In this document: positions 9,446 through 18,222 of the stretch, one piece after another
Layout: each line of letters starts with the position of its first letter
How positions within the stretch are numbered: the stretch's first letter is position 1
Translations under genes and position numbers: made by a program
Notes under the pieces: model-generated
Databases searched by the model: none
The model's input: only the letters and a program-made list of their open reading frames with translations
What the model was told of the DNA's origin: nothing
DNA from: JABJAG01 sp038137215
GTDB lineage: Bacteria > Pseudomonadota > Alphaproteobacteria > UBA6615
Length of the DNA stretch: 64,000 bases
Assembly: GCA_038137215.1 (NCBI GenBank)
Contig: JAYQBG010000014.1
Span: 5,900 to 69,899, forward strand
Reading direction: 5' to 3'

Positions 9446-12304
9446 ATGCAGAAAAAAATTGTCGTGCGCGGCGCGCGCGAACACAATCTGAAGAATGTCG
9501 ATGCCTCGATGCCCCGGGATTCCCTCGTGGTTATCACGGGGTTGTCCGGCTCGGGCAAATCTTCGCTCGCCTTCGACACGATCTATGCCGAGGGGCAGCG
9601 GCGCTATGTGGAAAGCCTGTCGGCTTATGCCCGTCAGTTTCTGGAACTGATGCAGAAGCCAGACGTGGATTCCATCGAAGGGCTGTCTCCGGCGATTTCC
9701 ATCGAGCAGAAGACCACCAGCCGGAACCCCCGTTCGACCGTCGGCACGGTGACCGAAATCTACGATTATCTACGCCTGCTGTTTGCGCGGGTCGGCACCC
9801 CCTACTCGCCCGAAACGGGCCTGCCCATCGAGGCCCAGTCGGTCAGTCAGATGGTGGACCGGACCATGGAGATGCCGGAGGGTACCCGGCTTTACCTGTT
9901 GGCCCCCATCGTGCGTGGCCGCAAGGGCGAATACCGCAAGGAACTCGCCGCTTTGCAGAAGCGTGGCTTCCAGCGGGTCAAGATCGACGGTGAGATGTAC
10001 GAAATCCCCGACGCCCCGGCGTTGGACAAGAATTTCAAACATGACATCGCCGTGGTGGTGGACCGGATCGTGGTGCGTGAAGGCATCGAAACCCGGCTGG
10101 CGGATTCCATCGAAACGGCCCTGGAACTCGCCGACGGGATTGCCTTTGCCGAAAACGCCGATGACGGCGAACAGACGATCTTCTCAGCCAAGTTTTCCTG
10201 TCCGGTCTCCGGCTTCACCATCGAGGAGATCGAGCCCCGCCTGTTCTCGTTCAACAATCCCTTCGGTGCCTGCCCGGCCTGTGACGGTCTTGGCACCAAG
10301 GTCGTTGTCGATCCCGATCTGGTGGTGCCTGACGCGAGCAAGAGCCTCAAAGACGGCGCGATAGCCCCCTGGTCGAATTCGTCGAGCCCCTACTACGCCC
10401 AGACCCTCGAAGCGATCGCAAAACACTTCAAGGCCTCCTTCAACGACCCCTGGTCGGACCTGCCCGAGAAGGTTCGCAAGGCCGTGTTGTTCGGATCCGG
10501 GAAGACCGCAATCAAGATGAAGTACGATGACGGTCTGCGCACTTACGAGACCAAGAAGCCCTTCGAAGGCGTGGTGTTGAACCTGGAGCGCCGCTACCGC
10601 GAAACCGAAAGCTCCTGGGCGCGCGAGGAAATCGGCAAGTATCAGGTGACCTCGGTCTGTGAGGCCTGCGGCGGCGCACGCCTGAAACCGGAGGCACTCG
10701 CGGTCAGGATCAACGGCAAGCACATCAGCGAAACGACGGAAATGTCGATCGCCAATGCCGGCGCCTGGTTCCGGGAACTCGACAGCCATCTGTCGGACAA
10801 GCAGAGCGAAATTGCCCAGCGCATCCTGCGTGAGATCAATGAGCGGCTCGGCTTCCTCAACGATGTCGGGCTGGAATATCTCACCCTGAACCGGAACTCC
10901 GGCACCCTGTCGGGCGGCGAGAGCCAGCGTATTCGCCTGGCTTCCCAGATCGGCTCCGGTCTGACTGGGGTCCTCTATGTTCTTGATGAGCCGTCCATCG
11001 GGCTGCACCAGCGCGACAATGCCCGCCTGCTGGAAACCCTCAAGCGGCTGCGCGATCTGGGCAACACGGTCGTAGTCGTCGAACACGATGAGGACGCGAT
11101 CCTGTCCGCTGACTACCTGATCGATATGGGGCCCGGCGCGGGCGTCCACGGCGGGACGGTAGTTGCCGAGGGCACGCCCAAGAAGGTCATGCAGCAGGTG
11201 AACAAGAGCCTGACCGCCAAATATCTCACCGGCGTCGAGCAGATCCCGATCCCCGCCGAGCGCCGGACCGGCAAGAAGGGCAAATTCCTGCGTGTGGTCG
11301 GGGCGACGTCCAACAATCTGAAGAACGTCACGGCCGAAATTCCTCTGGGCACCTTCACCTGCGTGACCGGGGTCTCCGGCTCGGGCAAGTCATCCCTGGT
11401 GATCGACACCCTCTACAACGCCGCCGCACGCCAGATCTACAACTCCCGCAAGGCGCCGGGCGCCCATGACGCGATTGAGGGCTTCGAGCATCTCGACAAG
11501 GTCATCGATATCGACCAGTCCCCCATCGGGCGGACACCGCGCTCCAATCCCGCGACCTATACCGGTGCCTTCACGCCCATTCGGGACTGGTTCACTGGCC
11601 TGCCGGAATCCAAGGCGCGGGGTTACAAGCCCGGCCGTTTCTCCTTCAACGTCAAGGGCGGGCGCTGCGAAGCCTGTCAGGGTGACGGCGTCATCAAGAT
11701 TGAGATGCACTTCCTGCCCGATGTCTATGTCGAGTGCGATACCTGTCACGGCAAACGCTACAACCGCGAAACCCTGGAAATTCTCTACCGCGACAAATCC
11801 ATCGCCGATGTGTTGGCGATGACCGTCGAAGAAGGCCGGGAGTTCTTCAAGGCCGTTCCCTCGATCCGCGACAAGCTGGAAACCCTCGAACGGGTCGGCT
11901 TGAGTTACGTCCAGATCGGCCAGGCGGCGACCACGCTCTCGGGTGGCGAAGCCCAGCGGGTGAAACTCGCCAAAGAACTCTCACGCCGCGCGACTGGCAA
12001 GACGCTCTATATCCTCGACGAACCCACCACCGGCCTGCACTACCATGATGTTCGGAAACTCCTCGAAGTGCTGCACGCGCTGGTGGAGGCCGGCAATACG
12101 GTGGTGGTGATCGAGCACAATCTGGAGGTCATCAAGACCGCCGACTGGATCATCGACCTCGGCCCTGAGGGCGGTGATAAGGGCGGCGAGATCGTCGCGA
12201 GCGGCACCCCGGAAGACATCTGCGCGGTTGAGCGCAGCTACACGGGCCAGTTCCTGACGCCTTACCTTCCCGCGCTGTCGAAAAAATCGAAAAAGCGGGC
12301 GTGA
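9446..12304 (+). CDS. uvrA: Excinuclease ABC subunit A
   Basis: Damage-recognition ATPase of nucleotide excision repair, working with UvrB and UvrC. It has 952 residues. There are two ABC cassettes with Walker A motifs GLSGSGKSS and GVSGSGKSS, signatures LSGGESQRI and LSGGEAQRV, and Walker B LYVLDEPSIGLH and LYILDEPTTGLH. Zinc-binding CxxC pairs are visible (CPACDGLG, CEACGGARL, CEACQGDG). ATG 9446 begins MQKKIVVRGAREHNLKN, the usual UvrA start, after an AAGG site. The frame is open further upstream but is not conserved in type. Its stop overlaps the start of the next gene. Confidence 0.98.
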   Translation: MQKKIVVRGAREHNLKNVDASMPRDSLVVITGLSGSGKSSLAFDTIYAEGQRRYVESLSAYARQFLELMQKPDVDSIEGLSPAISIEQKTTSRNPRSTVGTVTEIYDYLRLLFARVGTPYSPETGLPIEAQSVSQMVDRTMEMPEGTRLYLLAPIVRGRKGEYRKELAALQKRGFQRVKIDGEMYEIPDAPALDKNFKHDIAVVVDRIVVREGIETRLADSIETALELADGIAFAENADDGEQTIFSAKFSCPVSGFTIEEIEPRLFSFNNPFGACPACDGLGTKVVVDPDLVVPDASKSLKDGAIAPWSNSSSPYYAQTLEAIAKHFKASFNDPWSDLPEKVRKAVLFGSGKTAIKMKYDDGLRTYETKKPFEGVVLNLERRYRETESSWAREEIGKYQVTSVCEACGGARLKPEALAVRINGKHISETTEMSIANAGAWFRELDSHLSDKQSEIAQRILREINERLGFLNDVGLEYLTLNRNSGTLSGGESQRIRLASQIGSGLTGVLYVLDEPSIGLHQRDNARLLETLKRLRDLGNTVVVVEHDEDAILSADYLIDMGPGAGVHGGTVVAEGTPKKVMQQVNKSLTAKYLTGVEQIPIPAERRTGKKGKFLRVVGATSNNLKNVTAEIPLGTFTCVTGVSGSGKSSLVIDTLYNAAARQIYNSRKAPGAHDAIEGFEHLDKVIDIDQSPIGRTPRSNPATYTGAFTPIRDWFTGLPESKARGYKPGRFSFNVKGGRCEACQGDGVIKIEMHFLPDVYVECDTCHGKRYNRETLEILYRDKSIADVLAMTVEEGREFFKAVPSIRDKLETLERVGLSYVQIGQAATTLSGGEAQRVKLAKELSRRATGKTLYILDEPTTGLHYHDVRKLLEVLHALVEAGNTVVVIEHNLEVIKTADWIIDLGPEGGDKGGEIVASGTPEDICAVERSYTGQFLTPYLPALSKKSKKRA

Positions 12305-12636
12305 GCGACAAACAAACCGTCAAAGTCTTCTACAATTCTGCCTGCCCGGTTTGCCACGCGGGGATGGACGAGCAACGCGACGCATTCGAGAAATCCGGCC
12401 AGTCCGATCAGGCCAAGTTCTGCGACATGACTCACATACCGAATGCTCTTTCAGAAGATGGCCTCACTCTCGACGACGTCCGGCGGCATTTCTATGTGCG
12501 TGACGCGGACGGAACCCTGCATCGCGGTGCGGACGCGGCCGCTGTCCTCTGGCGGATGATGCCCCGCCGCCGCTGGCTGAGCTGGTTGATCTCGACCCGC
12601 CCGGTTCGCCCACTCGAAACTGTCCCGGGTTCGTGA
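12301..12636 (+). pseudogene. DCC-family (DUF393) thiol protein, 3' end lost
   Basis: Begins with GTG overlapping the uvrA stop. It carries the family CPVC active site (FYNSACPVCHAG) and the later elements FYVRDADGTLHRGADA and LWRMMPRRRWLSWLI. Family members continue with a conserved C-terminal helix ending in an Asn-Arg-type motif. Here the family match stops near residue 100 and is followed by an unrelated tail up to the stop at 12636. The loss coincides with the loss of the 3' end of the convergent monooxygenase gene, so both were cut by one event. A truncated 111-residue protein might still be made. Confidence 0.65.
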
Positions 12637-13165
12637 CGCGGCAACCCAGATCGGCACCTCTTTCTGCGCGGGCAACGGATGCAACCGTAATTCGGGGAAG
12701 CTGTAATGCGCACCGTCATGCGCGAAGGTCTCCCCCGACCACGCCCGGCGAATGATCTCGAAGCCCTCCTCGCGCATCGCGCTGACGTCGTCGGGATCGA
12801 GGCCATGCCCTTCGAATTCGTGGGGGAGATAGCCGCGTCCAATTCCGAAATCGAGCCGCCCGCCCGAGAGTTGATCGACAACGGCATAATCCTCGGCCAC
12901 GTGGAGCGGATTGCGCAGCGGCATCAGGGAGATCGCCGGGCCTAGTCGGATATTTTCGGTCTCGCGCGCCCAGGCCGAAAGCCGAACTGCCGGATTGGGG
13001 GCCCGCGCCGCCGTAGTAGTGGAAATGATCCTCGGAAATCCAGACACGGTCCCAGCCGCTCTGGTACGCCTGCACCACAAGTTCCGACATTTCCTTGTAG
13101 AAATCGGCCAGGGATGACGACACACCCTCGCGATAGCAGGGCAACATGAACAATCCGAACTTCAT
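12600..13165 (-). pseudogene. Luciferase-like monooxygenase, frameshifted and 3'-truncated
   Basis: Remnant of a flavin-dependent luciferase-like monooxygenase. The N-terminal part from ATG 13165 (MKFGLFMLPCYREG, then WISEDHFHYYGG) stops matching near 13000-13012, in a GC-rich run. The match continues one frame over with TENIRLGPAISLMPLRNP, GGRLDFGIGRGYLPHEF and EVPIWVAASRTRDSFEWA. The family normally runs on for about 120 more residues. Here it ends where the convergent DCC gene also ends, near 12595-12620. The boundary given is approximate. Confidence 0.75.
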
Positions 13166-13200
13166 AAGGAATTCCTCTTCAGCCGGTCAGACACTCCCTC

Positions 13201-13998
13201 CTAGCTGCCCGCCTTCAACGCGTCCCAGTAATCGACGTTGAGGTCACGCACGAAATCATCGTGAACTTCGGCGAGACAGCCCCGCAGGGTCTTGTCCCCG
13301 ATCCGGGTTTGTCGATAGCACCGGTTGTAAGCTGTTTTCGCCCGATGCCGGCCGGTCTCCGATAGTTGATCGGCATGGAGAACAGCTACGGAGTTCCAGA
13401 CATCCGTTCGCAATGCCGTCGGGGATTTTCCGTGACGCGGCAGAACATCAATCATCCGGGCCAGAACTTCACTGGCATGCATCGTATCGGTATCCTGATC
13501 GACGATCCCGGTGGCCGTGGCGCGCAGCGGTCCAGCACCGAGTTCGATGTCCGATGGCGTCAAGGGTTCACCAGCTGCCGAAGGTTTCGAAGGTCTGAGT
13601 GTCAACGGGTCAACCACGGGAACGGTGAGTCCTGAGACGCCTAAGGCTTCGAGAGCGTATTTCGGCGTGCTGACCCGCACCGTCGTGAAGCCCCGACCCG
13701 CGGAAAAACGCAACACATTAGACGGGTTCAACACCAGTGCCGTGCCGTCCGGGCGGCGCACCGTCACGCGCAATGCCTCCGGGTTATGGGCCGTATAGGG
13801 ATATCCGGGGGTCGGCGTCGGTCGCGCCTCATGCAGGCAAATAGAGGTGAGTTCGGCCGCGCAGGTGTCTCCCGAGCAATGCAGTGGTACCGCCGAGGCC
13901 GTCTGGATCACTCCCAGCATCTGCGGGTCGGCATGAGCGGATGGCGTCCCCAGCAACATCGGAATGGTGGCCATTCCGGCCAGAACGAGTTTCCGCAT
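13201..13998 (-). CDS. Hypothetical exported protein
   Basis: A 265-residue protein starting MRKLVLAGMATIPMLLG, a signal peptide with likely cleavage after SAHA. The mature part has cysteine pairs (LHCSGDTCAAELTSIC and CYRQ...LRGC) that could form disulfides in the periplasm. I recognise no domain. ATG 13998 follows a GGGGAGGG ribosome site. The longer frame upstream would overlap the trmFO start region and is not preferred. The gene is divergent from trmFO. Confidence 0.6.
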   Translation of the reverse strand: MRKLVLAGMATIPMLLGTPSAHADPQMLGVIQTASAVPLHCSGDTCAAELTSICLHEARPTPTPGYPYTAHNPEALRVTVRRPDGTALVLNPSNVLRFSAGRGFTTVRVSTPKYALEALGVSGLTVPVVDPLTLRPSKPSAAGEPLTPSDIELGAGPLRATATGIVDQDTDTMHASEVLARMIDVLPRHGKSPTALRTDVWNSVAVLHADQLSETGRHRAKTAYNRCYRQTRIGDKTLRGCLAEVHDDFVRDLNVDYWDALKAGS

Positions 13999-14109
13999 CC
14001 ACAGGCCCTCCCCTTGTGCGCAAACAGCCTCGCACCGGATTGTTTGTGCCGTCAAATCACTTTGCGGATAGAGATTGTCTTCCACGAACCGGCTCGCTAT
14101 GTCCTGAAC

Positions 14110-15495
14110 ATGACCAGTTCCACTCTCAAACCCGTTCACGTCATTGGCGGCGGCCTGTCCGGCAGCGAAGCAGCCTGGCAGCTTGCCCGGGCCGGTGTGC
14201 CCGTCCTGCTGCATGAAATGCGCCCGGACCGGAAGACCGAGGCACACCAGACCGAAGGGCTGGCGGAACTTGTCTGCTCCAATTCCTTCCGTTCAGACGA
14301 TGCCGAGAACAATGCGGTCGGCGTCCTGCATGCGGAAATGCGCCAGCTCGGCTCACTCGTCATGGCGGCAGCCGATTCGAACAAGGTGCCCGCCGGGGGC
14401 GCCCTGGCCGTGGATCGTGATGGGTTTTCCGATCAGGTCACACAAACCCTTGCCGCCCATCCGCTGATCGAGATTCACCGGGGCGAAGTCGAAGGATTGC
14501 CGCCGGAGGACTGGGACAATGTGATTGTGGCGACCGGCCCCCTGACCTCTCCGGCGCTCAGTCAGGCAGTCATCGACTTGTCCGGCGAAGACAACCTCGC
14601 TTTTTTCGATGCGATCGCGCCGATCGTCCATGCGGAAAGCATCGACATGGACAAGGCGTGGTTCCAGTCGCGCTACGACAAGCCGGGCCCCGGCGGGACC
14701 GGCAAGGACTACATCAACTGTCCCCTCGATGAAGAGCAGTTCGAGGCCTTCATCGATGCACTGATCACCGGCGAAAAGACCGCATTCAAGGACTGGGAGA
14801 AGGACACCCCCTATTTCGAAGGATGTCTGCCCATTGAGGTCATGGCCGAACGCGGTCGCCAGACCCTTCGGTTCGGCCCCATGAAGCCTGTGGGCCTGAC
14901 CAACGCCCATGACGGTTCCCGACCCCACGCCGTGGTGCAGCTGCGCCAGGACAACGCACTGGGCACCTTGTTCAACATGGTCGGGTTTCAGACGAAGCTG
15001 AAATATGGGCCGCAGCAAGAGGTCTTCCGGATGATCCCGGGCCTGGAGAATGCGGAGTTTGCCCGGCTCGGCGGGATTCATCGCAACACCTTCCTGAACA
15101 GCCCCCGCCTGCTCGACAGCGCCCTGCGCCTCAAGGCGATGCTGCGTCTGCGCTTTGCCGGACAGGTCACGGGTGTGGAGGGCTATGTGGAAAGTGCCGC
15201 CATGGGATTGCTGGCCGGGCGTTTCGCGGCTGCGGAACGACGAGGCGAATCCCTCGAACTGCCGCCGGTGACTTCGGCCCATGGCGCGCTGCTCGCCCAT
15301 GTGACCGGCGGTGCCGATGAGGAGACCTTTCAGCCGATGAATGTGAACTTCGGATTGTTTCCGCCCCTGGATGACGGTGCGCTGGCCGAGTTCAAACGCA
15401 AGGAGCGCAAGCTGATGCGTCGGCGCCTGATGGCGCAGCGCGCCTTGTCGGATATTGCGGCCTGGGACGGCGACACGCCGATGGCCGCGGAATGA
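14110..15495 (+). CDS. trmFO: Methylenetetrahydrofolate-tRNA-(uracil-5-)-methyltransferase
   Basis: Folate- and FAD-dependent enzyme that makes ribothymidine at position 54 of tRNA. It has 461 residues. The FAD motif VIGGGLSGSEAA is at the N terminus. It is followed by LHEMRP, LVCSNSFRSDD, and the typical FEGCLPIEVMAERG and LRFGPMKPVGL segments. The C-terminal GYVESAAMGLLAG and FQPMNVNFGLFPP are also family hallmarks. ATG 14110 is the natural start, although the frame is open upstream. Its last four bases (ATGA) overlap the next gene, so the two are translationally coupled. Confidence 0.97.
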   Translation: MTSSTLKPVHVIGGGLSGSEAAWQLARAGVPVLLHEMRPDRKTEAHQTEGLAELVCSNSFRSDDAENNAVGVLHAEMRQLGSLVMAAADSNKVPAGGALAVDRDGFSDQVTQTLAAHPLIEIHRGEVEGLPPEDWDNVIVATGPLTSPALSQAVIDLSGEDNLAFFDAIAPIVHAESIDMDKAWFQSRYDKPGPGGTGKDYINCPLDEEQFEAFIDALITGEKTAFKDWEKDTPYFEGCLPIEVMAERGRQTLRFGPMKPVGLTNAHDGSRPHAVVQLRQDNALGTLFNMVGFQTKLKYGPQQEVFRMIPGLENAEFARLGGIHRNTFLNSPRLLDSALRLKAMLRLRFAGQVTGVEGYVESAAMGLLAGRFAAAERRGESLELPPVTSAHGALLAHVTGGADEETFQPMNVNFGLFPPLDDGALAEFKRKERKLMRRRLMAQRALSDIAAWDGDTPMAAE

Positions 15496-16124
15496 GTGGC
15501 CATCCGGGACGAGAACCCGGTTCGTTCTGGGATGAACGCTACGCCGAGGACGATTATGTGTTCGGTCACGACCCCAATCAGTGGATGGCCGAGCATGCCG
15601 AACTGCTCCAGCCCGGAATGACGGCTCTGGTCCCCGGGGACGACGAAGGGCAGAACGGCGCCTGGCTGGCCGAACGGGGCCTGCAGGTGACGACCATCGA
15701 CGCCTCACCCATTGGTGTCGAAAAGGCACAACGGCTGGCCGCGGCGCGCGGCGTGGATATTGAGGCCCTGGCTCTAGACCTTCGGGACTGGGATGCGCCG
15801 CAATCAGCCTATGATAGGGCCGTGCTCGCCTTTCTGCATGTGAATGCGAACGAACGCACCGAGGTGCATCGGATTATCGCGCAAACTCTTAAACCCGGCG
15901 GTCTGCTTTTGCTGGAAGGTTTTGCGCCTGACCATATCGGTTATGGACGGGGCGGCCCCAAGGTCCCCGACATGATGTTCACCGAAGACCGTTTGCGCGG
16001 GGATTTCGAGGATCTGCTCGATATCGAAGTTCTGGATGTGCTGAAATCGGAGCTTCCCGCAAGTGAACGGCATGGTGGTCCGGCTGTGGTGGAACGGTTG
16101 CGCGGGTGGAGGAAAACGTCATGA
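15492..16124 (+). CDS. Class I SAM-dependent methyltransferase (TehB/TPMT-like)
   Basis: A 210-residue cytosolic methyltransferase with unknown acceptor. It opens FWDERYAEDDYVFGHDPN, the usual start of the TehB/thiopurine methyltransferase-like group. The SAM-binding motif region is ALVPGDDEGQNGAWLAERG, where PGDDEGQN replaces the common GEGxGRN. It continues with VTTIDASPIGVEKA and LKPGGLLLLEGFAPDH. It overlaps trmFO by 4 bases upstream and the VOC gene by 4 bases downstream. Operon position gives no clear substrate. Confidence 0.85.
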   Translation: MSGHPGREPGSFWDERYAEDDYVFGHDPNQWMAEHAELLQPGMTALVPGDDEGQNGAWLAERGLQVTTIDASPIGVEKAQRLAAARGVDIEALALDLRDWDAPQSAYDRAVLAFLHVNANERTEVHRIIAQTLKPGGLLLLEGFAPDHIGYGRGGPKVPDMMFTEDRLRGDFEDLLDIEVLDVLKSELPASERHGGPAVVERLRGWRKTS

Positions 16125-16552
16125 GCAACTCACCCCCGTTTGAGATGATTGGTCTCGATCACGTGGTTTTGCGCTGTGTCGATGTGGACGCCATGAAGGC
16201 GTTCTATTGTGACGTGATCGGCGGCACGGTGGACCGGCACAACAAGGAGTTCGACCTGTTGCAGATACGCGTTGGCGCGCATCTGGTCGATCTTGTCACG
16301 GTCGATGGCAAACTGGGACGCAAGGGCGGAGCCGCGCCGGGCGAGGAAGGTCTGAACCTCGATCATTTCGCGATCCGCATCAGGGGTTTCGACGAAGATG
16401 CAATTCGCGCGCATCTTACCGCTCACAACGTGACCATTCGCGAGGCTGGTCCCCGTTACGGGGCGGATGGGACCGGCCCGAGCATTTATATCCTCGATCC
16501 CGAGGGCAACACGGTTGAACTGAAGGGGCCGCCGGACCCGGAGGTAAACTGA
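16121..16552 (+). CDS. VOC family (glyoxalase/dioxygenase fold) protein
   Basis: A 143-residue vicinal-oxygen-chelate protein. Paired beta-alpha-beta modules are seen as LDHVVLRCVDVDAMKAFYCD and LDHFAIRIRGFDEDAI. His in LDHVV and LDHF and Glu in GNTVELKGP are the expected metal ligands. The ending IYILDPEGNTVELKG is typical of glyoxalase/fosfomycin-resistance-type members. ATG 16121 sits in a TCATGA overlap with the preceding methyltransferase stop. The reaction cannot be read from sequence. A small dioxygenase or isomerase is likely. Confidence 0.88.
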   Translation: MSNSPPFEMIGLDHVVLRCVDVDAMKAFYCDVIGGTVDRHNKEFDLLQIRVGAHLVDLVTVDGKLGRKGGAAPGEEGLNLDHFAIRIRGFDEDAIRAHLTAHNVTIREAGPRYGADGTGPSIYILDPEGNTVELKGPPDPEVN

Positions 16553-16697
16553 ATTTTTCCAAACGGACAGGAAGAACGACGATCTATATCAATGAATACC
16601 GAAACGATAGAATAGAGCTTACGGCGAGTCCGGCCTTTTCGGATCGGGAGACCGGCAAACCCACACCGGTCAGGGCCATGGAAAAGAGGAGAGACAA

Positions 16698-17300
16698 ATG
16701 AAAACGGTGAATTTCACCCCAGAGGAAATGAAAACCCGCATCGCGCGCTTCAAGGAGCTGAAACCGCAAAGCACCAGTTATGATTCCGAAGTGGGCATCC
16801 CCGCCGAAGTCTATGAGACCATGACCGCGCGCACCCTGTATCTGCTGATGTCGCCGGAAAACCAGGGCGGTCCGATGGCTCAGGAGCCGGCCGTCATCAC
16901 CCAGGACAAGATGAGCGTGATCATCGCCGAATGCCCGCCCGGAGATGGCCCCCTGCTTCACGCCCACCAGTTTACGCGCGAGACGTTCATGTGCCTGGAC
17001 GGACGCTTCAAGATTCAGTGGGGGGACGAGGGCGAAAACCAGATCGAGCTCGACAAGTGGGACATGATTGCCGTGCCACCGGGCGTCGTGCGCCGGTTCG
17101 AGAATATCAGCGACCAGACAGCTCATCTGCTGGTCTGGATCAACGGCGATTCCGAAGAAGCCTTCAACGACATTGACCATCCGCAGGTTGAAGCGGATCG
17201 GTTGGCCGCTGAATTCGGCGAAAATATGCTCGAAAAACTGCGCGGAATCGGCGTCACCTTCGAAGCGGGTCAGGCTGACGGGCGCGAAGCCGCCGAGTAA
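16698..17300 (+). CDS. Cupin domain protein
   Basis: A 200-residue protein with a single conserved cupin barrel. The first motif region is PPGDGPLLHAHQFTRETFMCLDG, carrying the metal-binding H-x-H and Glu. The second is VPPGVVRRFENIS, where Arg stands in place of the usual motif His. The N-terminal 60 residues match no domain I know. It starts after a strong GAGGAGA ribosome site and ends just before a clear terminator. About 145 bases separate it from the VOC gene, so it may have its own promoter. The substrate is unknown. Confidence 0.82.
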   Translation: MKTVNFTPEEMKTRIARFKELKPQSTSYDSEVGIPAEVYETMTARTLYLLMSPENQGGPMAQEPAVITQDKMSVIIAECPPGDGPLLHAHQFTRETFMCLDGRFKIQWGDEGENQIELDKWDMIAVPPGVVRRFENISDQTAHLLVWINGDSEEAFNDIDHPQVEADRLAAEFGENMLEKLRGIGVTFEAGQADGREAAE

Positions 17301-17323
17301 GCCCGACAGTATCCATCAAAGAA

Positions 17324-17362
17324 AACGCCATGCCGGGCGCGCAGCCGGGCATGGCGTTTTTT
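17324..17362 (+). terminator. Rho-independent terminator after the cupin gene
   Basis: AACGCCATGCC pairs with GGCATGGCGTT around a GC-rich loop and is followed by TTTT. It lies between the convergent cupin and sodB genes. On the minus strand the T run is weaker, so it terminates mainly the plus-strand unit but may serve both. Confidence 0.85.
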
Positions 17363-17377
17363 CGTTCCGCGGTTGAA

Positions 17378-17986
17378 CTAGCTGGCCGATTCAAAAATCT
17401 CGGCGACGCGCTCCCAGTTCACCAGGCTGTCAACGAACGCCTTCACATAGTCCGGGCGGGCGTTGCGGTAGTCGATGTAATAGGAATGTTCCCAGACATC
17501 GCAGCCGAGCAGAGCCGTACCGTCGCCCGTGGCGATCGGGTTCACGCCGTTGGCGGTTTTCGTGACCTTCAGCTTGCCGTCAGTGCCGAGCACCAGCCAG
17601 CACCAACCTGAACCGAACTGGGTCACGCCGGCCTGAACGAACTCGTCCTTGAAACCATCAACACTGCCAAAATCCTCGTTGATCTTCTTTTCCAGATCGC
17701 CGGGAATGGCGCCACCGCCATTGGGCTTCATCCAGTTCCAGAATTCCACATGGTTCCAGTGCTGGGCCACGTTGTTGAACAAGCCACCGGGAGCTACGTC
17801 GTTGTAGGAGGCCCTGATCACCTCTTCGATGGATTTGTCCTTGAGATCGCTTTCATCGAGCAGCTTGTTGCCGTTCGTCACGTAAGCATTGTGATGCTTG
17901 TCGTGATGGAATTCGAGGGTCTCCGCCGACATGTACGGGGCGAGACTGTCATACGCGTAGGGCAGATCGGGAAGTTCAAGGGTCAT
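17378..17986 (-). CDS. sodB: Superoxide dismutase (Fe/Mn)
   Basis: Dismutates superoxide to oxygen and hydrogen peroxide in the cytoplasm. It has 202 residues, normal for the family. The metal ligands are readable as His27 (EFHHDKHH), His79 (WNHVEFW), Asp163 and His167 (DVWEHSYY). FGSGWCWLVL is the usual core motif. Similarity pattern and length favour the iron type, but metal choice cannot be proven from sequence. It is a single gene with its own upstream region of about 160 bases, and a terminator hairpin lies just past its stop. Confidence 0.95.
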   Translation of the reverse strand: MTLELPDLPYAYDSLAPYMSAETLEFHHDKHHNAYVTNGNKLLDESDLKDKSIEEVIRASYNDVAPGGLFNNVAQHWNHVEFWNWMKPNGGGAIPGDLEKKINEDFGSVDGFKDEFVQAGVTQFGSGWCWLVLGTDGKLKVTKTANGVNPIATGDGTALLGCDVWEHSYYIDYRNARPDYVKAFVDSLVNWERVAEIFESAS

Positions 17987-18025
17987 GAAAGAGCTCTTTT
18001 TGTGATGTGTACAAACATAAAACGC

Positions 18026-18042
18026 ACCAAAAGCGATTTGGT
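18026..18042. promoter_or_regulatory. Small dyad upstream of sodB
   Basis: ACCAAA and TTTGGT, separated by five bases, lie about 40-56 bases before the sodB start, where an operator could act. They match no regulator site that I recognise. Confidence 0.25.
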
Positions 18043-18060
18043 TCTCGCCGTTGATGCTCA

Positions 18061-18222
18061 GCCCGATAGGGCTTACCAGAGAACTGATATCTCACAGAGG
18101 ATATTCAAGCCGAAAATACCGATTATCCGGGCGTTTCAGCCGAAACATCTGATCTAGTAGCGGCCGCGCCAGGCGTTCCAGGCAAGCCGTATTGGGCGCA
18201 CCGGTTCTCCCGCGGAAAATGC
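18061..18222 (-). repeat. Source copy of a permuted inverted duplication
   Basis: This stretch covers the last 69 bases of the phytoene synthase-like gene and the spacer toward sodB. Its reverse complement reappears in two parts around the N gap. Bases 18061-18123 match 19206-19268 with two differences, and 18120-18222 match 19282-19384 without gaps and with eleven differences. The two parts are in swapped order. Confidence 0.9.
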
